Assembly (NCBI GenBank): GCA_945874535.1
Contig: CAMCGZ010000006.1
Location: 1 to 64,000 of the forward strand
Direction: 5' to 3'
Source of the DNA: Bdellovibrio sp. ZAP7
GTDB taxonomy: Bacteria; Bdellovibrionota; UBA1018; CAIMNF01
Length of the DNA: 64,000 nucleotides
Positions 1 through 7,735 of this stretch are shown piece after piece; the stretch's first letter is position 1, and every line of letters starts with the position of its first letter. The notes below the pieces were generated by a model. The model did no database searches, was not told the origin of the DNA, and saw only the letters and a program-made list of their open reading frames with translations. The position numbers were made by a program, and so were the translations under genes.

Positions 1-99
1 ACGAAAGTCGAGCACTTGGACTGGGAACTCGATGGGGGTGCGGTACTCAACGAATTCAGTGTAGTCTCCGTGGAGTACGGTCCCGATCAAAAAGCTTGA
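1..99 (+). CDS. C-terminal end of an upstream gene (partial)
   Basis: Frame 1 is open from the window edge to a TGA and reads about 32 residues ending VSVEYGPDQKA. No start lies inside the window. The product cannot be identified from this fragment; the acidic, beta-like sequence would suit the end of a soluble or exported protein. It runs in the same direction as the next gene, with a 36 bp gap. Confidence 0.5.
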   Translation, partial: TKVEHLDWELDGGAVLNEFSVVSVEYGPDQKA

Positions 100-122
100 C
101 GCACAGCCTCCGGGTCCCGTGG

Positions 123-128
123 TAAACT
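123..128 (+). promoter_or_regulatory. -10-like TAAACT seven bases before the start of the next gene
   Basis: TAAACT ends 7 nt before the ATG at 136, which would place transcription initiation on the start codon. A TTGACG lies upstream, but the spacing (21 nt) is too long for a normal -35. No Shine-Dalgarno precedes the ATG. Confidence 0.35.
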
Positions 129-135
129 GAATTCG

Positions 136-1056
136 ATGGGGCGGAACGATCGGGTTTTGTGGGCAGTGCTTTGGATTTTTTCGGGATGGGGGGCTCCTTC
201 CCATGCAGGGGCTGCTGTGTCGTGCGAGTCGGTTTGCGATGCGAAGAGCGGGGTATCCGGAAAGTCGATCCAACAGCAGTGGGATCAGCTGTTCAAGGGG
301 CAGCGCGTGTGTCGGGTCACTTCCGGTTCGGATAGTCCTTCTCGATCGATCCAAGAACATCGGGACCTGTTCACCGGAGCCAGGATGGAAGCAGCAGTCC
401 TGACCGGGGGCTGTCGGATGAACCGTCCGGTCTTGAACTCATTCCGCGAATCCGTGGATTCCGAAGGCAGTCAGGGTTTCGTGAGGCGTTCATTGGAGAG
501 GGCCGGACTTCAGAACAAGCCCGGGTGTTTCCAGGAGATCTCTGCCGGATCACCCATGAAGGGCGGGGACCTCCTGCGTCTCGGCCATCAGGCGATGATT
601 GTGGCCTCCGTGGGTGAGGATCCTTTCGGGATCGATGCCCGCCTGGCCGCTGACTCCACCCCACTCCGATTCTCAGGAAAGAATCCCGTATCCGGCGCTC
701 AGCAGCTCTGTCGCGAATGGTTGATGGATAGTTCCAAATTTCAGATTTCTGTCGTTTTCCTCTCCCAAGAGGGGCGTCACGGATCGCGGGTGAGGCAAGG
801 GACCTTCGGATCATTGATCAGTGAGGATCATCCGGGATCCCTGTGGGATCATGCATTGCAGGAGTGGGCGCTGCCCGACTGTGTTCAGAAAGTCATGGGA
901 CGGGGTTACCAGGCTGCGAGCACCCCTTCGTCACCACTCAAGGTGGAGCGTCATACCGGGGCCGGGCCCGGGTGCCGAGTTCCGGTGTCAGGTCTTCCTT
1001 CTTCCCGGGAATCTGAGTGTGCCCTTTGTTGTGCGGCTGGAGGGAGGGCGCCATGA
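136..1056 (+). CDS. Exported protein with a faint NlpC/P60-like core, probably inactive
   Basis: 306 aa. The first ~25 residues form a signal peptide (hydrophobic VLWAVLWIFSGWG, then a small-residue cleavage region). Residues ~108-165 resemble the core of NlpC/P60 cysteine hydrolases: a GFVRRSLERAGL helix like the helix after the catalytic Cys, then GGDLLRLGHQAMIVAS like the strand carrying the catalytic His. At the position expected for the Cys of the usual DCSGF there is GSQGF, so Ser112 replaces it while His151 is kept. Several other cysteines suggest a periplasmic disulfide-bonded fold. The C-terminal ~45 residues are Cys/Pro/Gly-rich and could be a late frameshift, but the TGA overlaps the next ATG (ATGA), which supports this frame. 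The family assignment is inference. Confidence 0.6.
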   Translation: MGRNDRVLWAVLWIFSGWGAPSHAGAAVSCESVCDAKSGVSGKSIQQQWDQLFKGQRVCRVTSGSDSPSRSIQEHRDLFTGARMEAAVLTGGCRMNRPVLNSFRESVDSEGSQGFVRRSLERAGLQNKPGCFQEISAGSPMKGGDLLRLGHQAMIVASVGEDPFGIDARLAADSTPLRFSGKNPVSGAQQLCREWLMDSSKFQISVVFLSQEGRHGSRVRQGTFGSLISEDHPGSLWDHALQEWALPDCVQKVMGRGYQAASTPSSPLKVERHTGAGPGCRVPVSGLPSSRESECALCCAAGGRAP

Positions 1057-1526
1057 AAGTATTCTGGCTAGCGCTCCTCTTCGCTTCAGGGGGAGTGGCC
1101 AGTCCCGTGGTCGTGGAGTCTTTGTATTCCGAAGAGGATTGTGAGGACCTTCAGCAGATCGCTCAGGATTACCTCGAGCTCGAGCTTTCGGGTTTCCGCT
1201 GGCAAGGCGGGGAGTCGGTCTGCCTGAAAGGACTTAAACTGAAAACCTGGCCCTCACAGCAGGAAGCTCCGGTCGCGGATCCGATGCTCCGACGTCCCGA
1301 GTATTTGATCCCCGACGACCGCCCTGCGGATGTCTCGGTGCGGAGGCTGCCAGGAGACCGGCTCGAACTCAAAGTGCACTACATCGGAAGAAAGGGAGCC
1401 AAAGAGATCGCGGTGCGGGATACTGCGATCCTTCGATTGCACTTCGGCAAGGTGCGGGAGACCCGGGGCTGCGCATCGGTGTACCAGCCCCTTGAACACC
1501 TGGTGATGCGCAAAAATTGCCAGTAG
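1053..1526 (+). CDS. Small exported protein of unknown function
   Basis: 157 aa from the ATG at 1053. This start is preferred over the GTG at 1017 of the ORF track because it gives a clean signal peptide (MKVFWLALLFASGGVAS) and follows a GGAGGGAGG ribosome site. The ATG overlaps the upstream stop (ATGA), so the two exported proteins are probably translationally coupled and may work together. The mature part holds four cysteines (EEDC, SVCLK, RGCAS, KNC at the C-terminus), which fits two periplasmic disulfides, and strand-rich segments such as DRLELKVHYIG. I recognise no family. It ends 15 bp from the convergent rimI gene. Confidence 0.65.
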   Translation: MKVFWLALLFASGGVASPVVVESLYSEEDCEDLQQIAQDYLELELSGFRWQGGESVCLKGLKLKTWPSQQEAPVADPMLRRPEYLIPDDRPADVSVRRLPGDRLELKVHYIGRKGAKEIAVRDTAILRLHFGKVRETRGCASVYQPLEHLVMRKNCQ

Positions 1527-1541
1527 GGTGGCTCTCACCTC

Positions 1542-2024
1542 TCATTGAATCGGTGTTTCGATTCCTTCGGTTCTGCTCTCCATCACCCACGCCGATTCGC
1601 CATTGGAATAAAAAGACCTGCGTTCATGGGTTTTTTTGAACCCGCAGGACTCATACAAACGGATTGCGGTCAGATTGCTTTCCCGGACCTCGAGCAGGAT
1701 TCTCGGAATCTCTTCCCGGATGGTGTCCTGGATCATCAATTGCATGAGCTTGCGACTGAGCCCCGTTCCCCGCCATTCGGGCGCCACCGTGATGTTGAGC
1801 AGGGAGACCCCTTCAGTCTGGATCCAGTACACCATGTAAGCAAAAATCCGGGAATCCGTTTCATCGTCCGTGAGAACCAGAAAACGGGACCAAGCTGTCG
1901 AGAGCTCTTTTTCAAAACCGGAGCGGGACCAAGGGAAAGGGTGGCTTGCGCCCTCGATGGCCAACACGGAGTCGAGGTCTTCCGAGCAGGCGGGGCGAGG
2001 GCTCAGTTTTGGAAGCGGTTCCAT
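1542..2024 (-). CDS. rimI: RimI-type ribosomal-protein-alanine N-acetyltransferase
   Basis: 160 aa GNAT acetyltransferase. RimI transfers acetyl from acetyl-CoA to the N-terminal alanine of ribosomal protein S18. Visible signatures are the N-terminal EGASHPFPWS segment typical of RimI, the acetyl-CoA loop in NITVAPEWRGTGLSRKLM (residues ~78-95), and the motif B helix ESNLTAIRLYESCGF (~114-128). Length is normal (~150-160). The ORF track starts at a GTG (2027), but the ATG at 2024 lies exactly 7 nt after an extended -10, so I prefer 2024. A general GNAT with another substrate remains possible because the tsaB/tsaE-type neighbours often seen near rimI are absent. Confidence 0.85.
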   Translation of the reverse strand: MEPLPKLSPRPACSEDLDSVLAIEGASHPFPWSRSGFEKELSTAWSRFLVLTDDETDSRIFAYMVYWIQTEGVSLLNITVAPEWRGTGLSRKLMQLMIQDTIREEIPRILLEVRESNLTAIRLYESCGFKKTHERRSFYSNGESAWVMESRTEGIETPIQ

Positions 2025-2031
2025 CACGGGC

Positions 2032-2060
2032 TTGATACCAGACCGAGTCCTTCAATTCAA
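2032..2060 (-). promoter_or_regulatory. Promoter for rimI, leaderless type
   Basis: On the minus strand: TTGAAT, 17 nt, then TATCAA preceded by TGG (extended -10). The -10 ends 7 nt before the rimI ATG, so the predicted transcript begins at or next to the start codon. Confidence 0.5.
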
Positions 2061-2118
2061 ATGCAAGGTGCAAGGCCGGTGACTCTGGGTTAACCTATAC
2101 GGGAAGGAGCGGTGCACC

Positions 2119-3537
2119 GTGAAGCGAAGCGTACTCTATGATGTCCTGTATGGGTTCATCCCGATTACGGAGTGGGAAGAACAGATCATCAATTCACCGT
2201 TTTTTCAGAGACTGCGTTGGATCAAACAACTGAGTTTCGCCAACTACATTTTCCCCGGGGCTGAGCACAATCGTTTTGCCCACACGATCGGCGTGATGCA
2301 CTCGATGGACCAGATGCTCCGGGCTCTGGGGCTTGCAGTGCCGGATCACGAACTCTTCGATGCCCGGGCCACTTCCCAGGCCGCCATGCTCCACAAGAGT
2401 CTCAGGATCTCGGCTCTCATGCACGACATCGGTACTTTCCCGTTCTCACACACGGTCGAGTACGCCTACATGAGGCATGGAAATGATGCGCGGCGCTTGC
2501 CCAAGAGGGCCAAGACACTTTCCAACAACCATGAGCACCTCGGCGCTTTCATCATCAAGAATACCCGCTACGAAGGGGGGATCACCCGCATCCTGGAGGA
2601 TTTCGGTTTTGATGTGGCCATGATCTCAAAAATCATCAAGGGTGAATCTCCCTACATGGTCGCAAATCAGCTCATGCATTCCGATCTCGACGCAGACCGG
2701 ATGGATTATCTGCTCCGCGATTCTTATTACACCGGGATCCAATACGGTCAGTTCGACCGGGATTACATCCTCGCCAATCTTGCCACCTTCGACATCGGCA
2801 GAGGCCAGGTCGGTTTCGGAGTGCGCGAGAATGCCATGCGAGCAGTCGAGGATTTTTTGATTGCCCGCTTCAATTGGTACTCGCAGGTGATCAAGAACCA
2901 ACAGTCATCGAAGTTCGATGTCATCTCGACACAAATCGCGGAGAAGTTTCTTGAAGAGGACCTGATTCACCAGTTTCACGATCTCCTTCAAATGATCGAA
3001 GACCGGGACGAGCGGTTTTTCTGGTGGAACGATGTTTACTTCATCAATCGTTGTCAGGAAGTCCGGCAACTGGGTCTCATTGAAGACCGGAATACCAATG
3101 AGTTGATCGAAATGCTTCTTTACCGGAAGGCGCCCAAGACAGTGCATCACCCCGAGTTCGAGCACCGGATTCTCGAGGCCTCCGGATCCGAAAAGGAACG
3201 CGAAAAGCGGGTCAAGCGGATCCGTGCCATCGTATCGGATATGGAGCGAGTGATCGATCAGTATGGGACCGGCAAAGAGTGGATCCTGGCCGACATTCCC
3301 GAGAAAGACATCTCTTTCACCGCCTCGCGCGAGAAATTGAAAAAGAAGGAGAGGAAGGGACCCCTGTATCTCGAGCTCGAGCCGGTGAAGATCCTCACCA
3401 AGCGCTCGGGGGTCAAGCTTCTGATCGAGGTCGAAAACTCGATCGTGAAACGACTCTCTCACTACATCAACTTTGTTCCCAATGTGTACGCCAACGAGGC
3501 TGCGATCCGCCTCTTCAAGTCAAAAAAGCTGATCTGA
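2119..3537 (+). CDS. HD-domain phosphohydrolase (SAMHD1/YdhJ-like)
   Basis: 472 aa cytosolic metal-dependent phosphohydrolase. Relatives include dNTP triphosphohydrolases and SAMHD1-type proteins. The four HD ligands are visible: His55 in NRFAHTIGV, His102-Asp103 in SALMHDIGTFPFSH, and an Asp near 188 in SDLDADRMDYLL. The N-terminal IPITEWEEQIINSPFFQRLR is the usual lead-in of this family (IxDPVHGxI...TPxFQRLR in dNTPases). The GTG start follows GGAAGGAGC by 8 nt. The C-terminal ~130 residues are Lys/Glu-rich and may serve oligomerisation or regulation. The substrate cannot be read from sequence; nucleotide triphosphate is the best guess. Confidence 0.85.
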   Translation: MKRSVLYDVLYGFIPITEWEEQIINSPFFQRLRWIKQLSFANYIFPGAEHNRFAHTIGVMHSMDQMLRALGLAVPDHELFDARATSQAAMLHKSLRISALMHDIGTFPFSHTVEYAYMRHGNDARRLPKRAKTLSNNHEHLGAFIIKNTRYEGGITRILEDFGFDVAMISKIIKGESPYMVANQLMHSDLDADRMDYLLRDSYYTGIQYGQFDRDYILANLATFDIGRGQVGFGVRENAMRAVEDFLIARFNWYSQVIKNQQSSKFDVISTQIAEKFLEEDLIHQFHDLLQMIEDRDERFFWWNDVYFINRCQEVRQLGLIEDRNTNELIEMLLYRKAPKTVHHPEFEHRILEASGSEKEREKRVKRIRAIVSDMERVIDQYGTGKEWILADIPEKDISFTASREKLKKKERKGPLYLELEPVKILTKRSGVKLLIEVENSIVKRLSHYINFVPNVYANEAAIRLFKSKKLI

Positions 3538-3572
3538 CGAGTGACTCATGGCGTTAATCCGGCCTTTTCGGA

Positions 3573-3601
3573 TTGCGTGGGGCTCGAAGTGAATCTAAGT
3601 T
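3573..3601 (+). promoter_or_regulatory. Promoter for queC, leaderless type
   Basis: TTGCGT, 17 nt, TAAGTT. The -10 ends 6 nt before the GTG start at 3608. The GGAAGG between them would lie upstream of the predicted transcript start. Confidence 0.4.
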
Positions 3602-3607
3602 GGAAGG

Positions 3608-4282
3608 GTGGAAAACTCCCGTCTGAAAACTGTCGTTCTCCTGTCTGGAGGGCTCGATAGCAGTGCCAATCTGGCTATCGCCGATCATTTCGATCGCCCC
3701 GTGCTCGCACTGACGGTCGATTACGGGCAGCGTGCTGCCAGTCCGGAGATCCATGCATCACGGAAACTGGCCGAATATTACGGGGTCCCTCACCGCGTTT
3801 TGGATTTGAAGTGGTTGGGCGGTCTCGGTGGAAGTGCGCTGACCGCAGGGTCCATCGATATTCCGGAGCCGGATACGGCCGGGCTTGATGATCTGAAGTC
3901 GGCCACGGAGACTGCAAAAGCGGTTTGGGTACCCAATCGGAATGGTGTCCTGATCAATGCGGCGGCCGCTTTGGCCGAGAGCATGGGCGCTCAGCAGGTC
4001 GTTGTCGGATTCAACAAGGAAGAGGCGGCCACCTTTCCTGATAACTCTTCCCAGTTTCTGGGAACGGCCAACCTGGCACTCAAGTACTCGACCGCCGGGA
4101 AAGTGAAGCTCGCCTGTTACACCGATATGATGATCAAGAGCGAGATCGTCGAGGCTCTCAGGAATCTCCCCAAGACTTTTCCTTTCGAAATGGTCTGGTC
4201 CTGCTACCACGGTGGCGAAAAAATGTGTGGAAAGTGCGAATCGTGCAAACGATTCATCCGTGCAACAGGGGGTAGTACATGA
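3608..4282 (+). CDS. queC: 7-cyano-7-deazaguanine synthase QueC
   Basis: 224 aa. QueC converts 7-carboxy-7-deazaguanine to preQ0 with ATP and ammonia, feeding queuosine tRNA modification. The ATP-pyrophosphatase loop SGGLDSSANLAIA is at residues ~13-25, VWVPNRNGVLINAA is the family signature near 105-118, and the C-terminal zinc knuckle WSCYHGGEKMCGKCESCKR (~195-213) holds four cysteines. Length is typical. It starts with GTG after GGAAGG. It overlaps the DUF366 gene by 4 bp (ATGA), implying a coupled operon. Confidence 0.95.
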   Translation: MENSRLKTVVLLSGGLDSSANLAIADHFDRPVLALTVDYGQRAASPEIHASRKLAEYYGVPHRVLDLKWLGGLGGSALTAGSIDIPEPDTAGLDDLKSATETAKAVWVPNRNGVLINAAAALAESMGAQQVVVGFNKEEAATFPDNSSQFLGTANLALKYSTAGKVKLACYTDMMIKSEIVEALRNLPKTFPFEMVWSCYHGGEKMCGKCESCKRFIRATGGST

Positions 4283-4842
4283 GCCTGACCGTGTTCCGTT
4301 CGTCCGAGTCCATGCCGTATACGGGGCCCGAGCTCAGGCCGCATTTCATCCTCTCCCGCTTCGGGATCGAAGGGTCGGCTATTGTGGCTTTCCGGGGTCC
4401 GTGTCGGGTGGAGACCGCGCACTTGGTGGATTGGGAAGACCGACTGGCGGCGGACCACATTGCGGCCAAGGAGATGGTCCACTTTCTCGGAGAATTTTTC
4501 GGGATCACCCTCCGGGAGGGTGTCTGGATCCAACGGCACCTGGTTCTAGAGGCAGCTGCCAGACTCCGGGCGTTGGGGCTCGAGGTGAGTCGCGATGGGG
4601 ACGATCTTTTTCTGGCTGGCGGAAAACTCAGTGTCTCAATTGTCACCGCATCTCCGGTTTCCGTGCTACTGCACCTCGGGATCAATCTGGATGCGGAGGG
4701 TGCTCCGGTCCGGGCAGCGGGTTTGACCGGAGCTCTTGAAGCGACAGTGATCGAAAGCTGGATCGATGCACTCCTGGACAGGTTCAGCAAGGAATGGACG
4801 AGCGTGAACCGGGCCACTGTGAAAGTAAAACCGGTCATTTGA
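4279..4842 (+). CDS. DUF366 family protein
   Basis: 187 aa cytosolic protein. Signatures recognised as DUF366 are YTGPELRPHFILSRFGI near the N-terminus, AIVAFRGPCRVE (~35-46), DLFLAGGKLSVSIVTASPVS (~113-132) and LHLGINLDAEGAPV (~135-148). The biochemical role is not established to my knowledge. It overlaps queC by ATGA, which suggests a role in deazaguanine or tRNA modification chemistry; that is inference from context. The next gene, hisC, starts 10 bp downstream and may be in the same transcript. Confidence 0.8.
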   Translation: MSLTVFRSSESMPYTGPELRPHFILSRFGIEGSAIVAFRGPCRVETAHLVDWEDRLAADHIAAKEMVHFLGEFFGITLREGVWIQRHLVLEAAARLRALGLEVSRDGDDLFLAGGKLSVSIVTASPVSVLLHLGINLDAEGAPVRAAGLTGALEATVIESWIDALLDRFSKEWTSVNRATVKVKPVI

Positions 4843-4852
4843 GGAGCGGAAG

Positions 4853-5986
4853 ATGTCGATTCAGGTTCCGAGTTACATTGAGCAATTGAAACCCTATATC
4901 GCCGGGAAGCCGATCGAGGAAACCCAGCGTGAATACGGTGTGAAGCGGGTGATCAAGCTGGCATCGAATGAGAATCCTCTCGGGCCCTCTCCGAAAGCGG
5001 TCGCCGCCATCAAGAAGTCCATGAAGGACCTGCAATTGTATCCGGATGCCAGCGGGTACCGTTTGCGCCATGCGCTCGCCAAGCTCGAGAAAGTTTCTTT
5101 CGAAGAGATTGTACTCGGGAACGGGTCGAACGAGGTCATTGAGCTGTTGATCCGTTCGTTTTGTGTGCCGGGTGATTTCATGGTTGCCAGTGACGGAGTT
5201 TTTGCCGCCTATCCCATTTCGGCAAGGATCCAGGGTGTCGATACGCTCTTCAGCCGGATGACCCAGGACTACCGCTTCGACCTTCCTGCCATGCTTGAAT
5301 TGATCCGTTCCAATCCGAGGGTCAAGCTCGTGGCGATTCCGAATCCGAACAATCCCACGGGGACCTATGTGACCGAGCGAGAACTCACCTCGTTTTTAAG
5401 TGAAGTCGAGAAGGTACGGGACGGCTCGGTGCACGTGATTCTGGACTACGCTTATTGGGAGTACGTGAGCGCTAAGGATCTTCCCGATCCCGTGGCGCTT
5501 TACCGGAAATTCTCGAATGTCTCGGTGCTGAAGACCTTCTCCAAAATCTACGGTCTGGGCGGGCTTCGGGTGGGTTACGGGATCATGCGGAATGATCTGG
5601 CGAAGTACGTGCAGAAAGTCCGAATGCCCTTCAATGTTTCGGGCCCGGGATTGGTCGGTGCCGAAGCCGCACTTGCCGACAAGGAATTCATCAAGAAGAG
5701 CATCCGGATCAACCGTGAGGGCATGAAGTCGATGAAGAAGTTTTTCACCGATCTTGGAGTTCCCTTTCTTCCCTCCCAGGGGAACTTCTTCCTGATCAAT
5801 ACCCGGCAGGGGTTCGGGATGTCCGGTCCCGAGGTGTTCGAGGCGTGTTTGCGACTCGGAGTTATTTTCAGGCCTGTGGCCAATTATGGACTCCCGGACT
5901 GGCTCCGGGTCACAGTGGGTACTCCTGCCCAGAACCGGGTCGCTCAGAAGGCGTTTCTGAGCCTGAAAAAGCACAAAATCCGCTGA
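4853..5986 (+). CDS. hisC: Histidinol-phosphate aminotransferase
   Basis: 377 aa fold-type I PLP enzyme that converts imidazole-acetol phosphate and glutamate to histidinol phosphate in histidine synthesis. Visible are KLASNENPLGPSPKA (~37-51), IPNPNNPTGTYV (~162-173) with the PLP-contacting Asn, ILDYAYWEYV with the Asp that binds the pyridine nitrogen, and TFSKIYGLGGLRVGYG with Lys231 as the Schiff-base lysine. A GGAGCGG ribosome site precedes the ATG. It is isolated from other his genes and could instead act on phenylalanine or tyrosine, as some HisC homologs do. Confidence 0.88.
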   Translation: MSIQVPSYIEQLKPYIAGKPIEETQREYGVKRVIKLASNENPLGPSPKAVAAIKKSMKDLQLYPDASGYRLRHALAKLEKVSFEEIVLGNGSNEVIELLIRSFCVPGDFMVASDGVFAAYPISARIQGVDTLFSRMTQDYRFDLPAMLELIRSNPRVKLVAIPNPNNPTGTYVTERELTSFLSEVEKVRDGSVHVILDYAYWEYVSAKDLPDPVALYRKFSNVSVLKTFSKIYGLGGLRVGYGIMRNDLAKYVQKVRMPFNVSGPGLVGAEAALADKEFIKKSIRINREGMKSMKKFFTDLGVPFLPSQGNFFLINTRQGFGMSGPEVFEACLRLGVIFRPVANYGLPDWLRVTVGTPAQNRVAQKAFLSLKKHKIR

Positions 5987-5991
5987 ATCCG

Positions 5992-6000
5992 TGATACGCT
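5992..6000 (+). promoter_or_regulatory. Extended -10 before cmk, leaderless type
   Basis: TGATACGCT (TGn plus TACGCT) ends 7 nt before the cmk ATG. There is no clear -35 at 17-18 nt. No Shine-Dalgarno precedes the ATG. Confidence 0.35.
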
Positions 6001-6007
6001 CCGGTTC

Positions 6008-6724
6008 ATGGCCAATCCCTTTGTTGTCGCGGTCGACGGACCCGCGGGCACCGGCAAAAGTTCGGTGACAAAAAAAATCGCGGACCTTTTCCACCTGGTG
6101 CATGTGAACACCGGGTCCTTGTATCGTGCGGTGGCTTATCTTGCGACTGAAGCCGGTTTCAATCTCGATTTTGAGGAGGCGGATCATGCCGCCATCACCC
6201 GGATCGCCGAAAAAGCCCAGTTCGAGTTCAAACGGGTGCAGGAAAAGAATCCGAAGAACCGCTTGTTTGCAAACGGGAAGGACGTCACGTCCCAGTTGCG
6301 GACTCCGGATATGAGCATGATGGCCTCGAAGGTTTCGGCCATTCCGGGTGTCCGTTCGGCCTTGAAGGGACTTCAGCGCGGGCTCGGTCTCCAGGCTCCT
6401 TCCATTCTCGAAGGCCGAGACATCGGGACCGTGATTTTTCCGGATGCATCGATCAAGTTTTTTCTCACAGCCAGTATCGATGAACGTGTAAAACGCCGTT
6501 TGGCCGAGCTCGAGGCCCAGGATAGCGAGCCCATTTCCTTTGAGGAGCTTCGCGAGCAGATCCGCCTCCGGGACGAGGGAGATTCGAACCGGGCCATCGC
6601 GCCCCTCAAGAAAGCGGTCGATGCGATCGAGATCGATACCACCTCCCATACTCTGGAAGAGGTGGTGAGGATGATTTCAGAACGTATCGTAGAAAGATTC
6701 CCCGGGCTCGGAGTGAAGGTCTGA
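6008..6724 (+). CDS. cmk: Cytidylate kinase
   Basis: 238 aa. It phosphorylates CMP/dCMP with ATP in pyrimidine nucleotide synthesis. The P-loop GPAGTGKSSVTKKIA is at residues ~11-25, HVNTGSLYRAVAYLA (~35-49) is the NMP-binding segment, and LEGRDIGTVIFPDASIKFFLTAS (~136-158) is the Cmk signature, followed by LRDEGDSNRAIAPLKKA. Length fits the family. It is followed directly (0 bp) by the heptosyltransferase gene, so cmk, the GT9 gene and rfaE1 form a probable operon. Confidence 0.95.
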   Translation: MANPFVVAVDGPAGTGKSSVTKKIADLFHLVHVNTGSLYRAVAYLATEAGFNLDFEEADHAAITRIAEKAQFEFKRVQEKNPKNRLFANGKDVTSQLRTPDMSMMASKVSAIPGVRSALKGLQRGLGLQAPSILEGRDIGTVIFPDASIKFFLTASIDERVKRRLAELEAQDSEPISFEELREQIRLRDEGDSNRAIAPLKKAVDAIEIDTTSHTLEEVVRMISERIVERFPGLGVKV

Positions 6725-7735
6725 ATGAAGCGGATCCTCGTGACCCGCACGGATCGCCTCGGGGATGTGATCCTCGCCACCCCGGTTCTACGTCGTTTGG
6801 TCCGGGCATTTCCAGAGGCGAAGATCGATTTCCTGGTCCGCAAGGAATGGACTCCTGTTTTGCGCTACAACGAACCGGTGCGGACTTTGGTTTATGACCC
6901 GCAGATGCCGGGTGATGATTTGACGAAGGTGCTCCGGGAATCCTCCTACGATGCAGCTTTCGTCCTCCGGGATGAATCCGCGGTGACCCGGGCGGTCTCG
7001 AAGGCCGGAATTCCGATCCGGGTGGGGCCATATTCGACTTTGAGGTCGTTTTTCCATTTCAACCGGGGAAGATTTCAAAGACGCTCGCGTTGTCTCATGC
7101 ACGAGGCCGAATACAACCTCGATTTGTTGAGTCGTTATGCCGCGAAGGAGGAGTCCGTTCCGAGAGCCTGGATCGAGACATCCGACAGTGCCAAGCAATC
7201 AGCGTCGAAGTTCTTATCGGACGGGGGGCTCATTCCGCGGAGCTACGTGGTGATCCACCCGGGATCGAGCGGTTCCGCACGATACGTCAAGCAGGAGGCG
7301 CTTCAAGCGCTGGCTTCCGGTTTGGTGAAAAAAGGAGTTCCGGTCTTGGTGAGTGGGGGGCCTGCCGAAGGAGCGCTGATCGAGGCCTTCCGCTCGAAGG
7401 TTCCCGGTGTGACGGTACTGGGAGGCGATGCCGGAATCGGACTCGACGGGCTCGCGGAGGTGATGAGACAAGCGAGAACGGTCGTCGCTCATGGAACCGG
7501 ACCGCTCCACCTGGCCGCGGCTGTCGGGACTCCTGTGTTGGCGATTTTTCCTCCTTTGTTTGTTTTGTCGGAGAAACGTTGGGGTCCGTTGGTACGACCC
7601 TGTTCTGTTTGGATTCCCGAGGTCTCCTGCCCTGAAAAATACCGCTGTGCAGGCCAGAGGTGTCCGGTTTATGATTGTATGGATCTTTTCGATGTGAATT
7701 CCGCGATGCGCACCCTGGAGACCCTTCACCCATGA
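6725..7735 (+). CDS. GT9 family heptosyltransferase
   Basis: 336 aa glycosyltransferase family 9 protein of the ADP-heptose:LPS heptosyltransferase type (WaaC/WaaF group), acting at the inner face of the cytoplasmic membrane on LPS core. The N-terminus RILVTRTDRLGDVILATPVLR is the classic GT9 opening (RxDRxGDxxLxTP). The C-terminal donor-binding half has VVIHPGSSGSARY (~175-187) and VVAHGTGPLHLAAAVGTPV (~254-272). It sits between cmk and the heptose kinase rfaE1, and its stop overlaps the rfaE1 start (ATGA), supporting a heptose/LPS role. Which core position it modifies cannot be told. Confidence 0.88.
   Translation: MKRILVTRTDRLGDVILATPVLRRLVRAFPEAKIDFLVRKEWTPVLRYNEPVRTLVYDPQMPGDDLTKVLRESSYDAAFVLRDESAVTRAVSKAGIPIRVGPYSTLRSFFHFNRGRFQRRSRCLMHEAEYNLDLLSRYAAKEESVPRAWIETSDSAKQSASKFLSDGGLIPRSYVVIHPGSSGSARYVKQEALQALASGLVKKGVPVLVSGGPAEGALIEAFRSKVPGVTVLGGDAGIGLDGLAEVMRQARTVVAHGTGPLHLAAAVGTPVLAIFPPLFVLSEKRWGPLVRPCSVWIPEVSCPEKYRCAGQRCPVYDCMDLFDVNSAMRTLETLHP

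Noticed and set aside
5396-6649. 417-aa minus-strand ORF
   Set aside because: Shadow of hisC and cmk, both with clear catalytic motifs; its own translation shows no domain.
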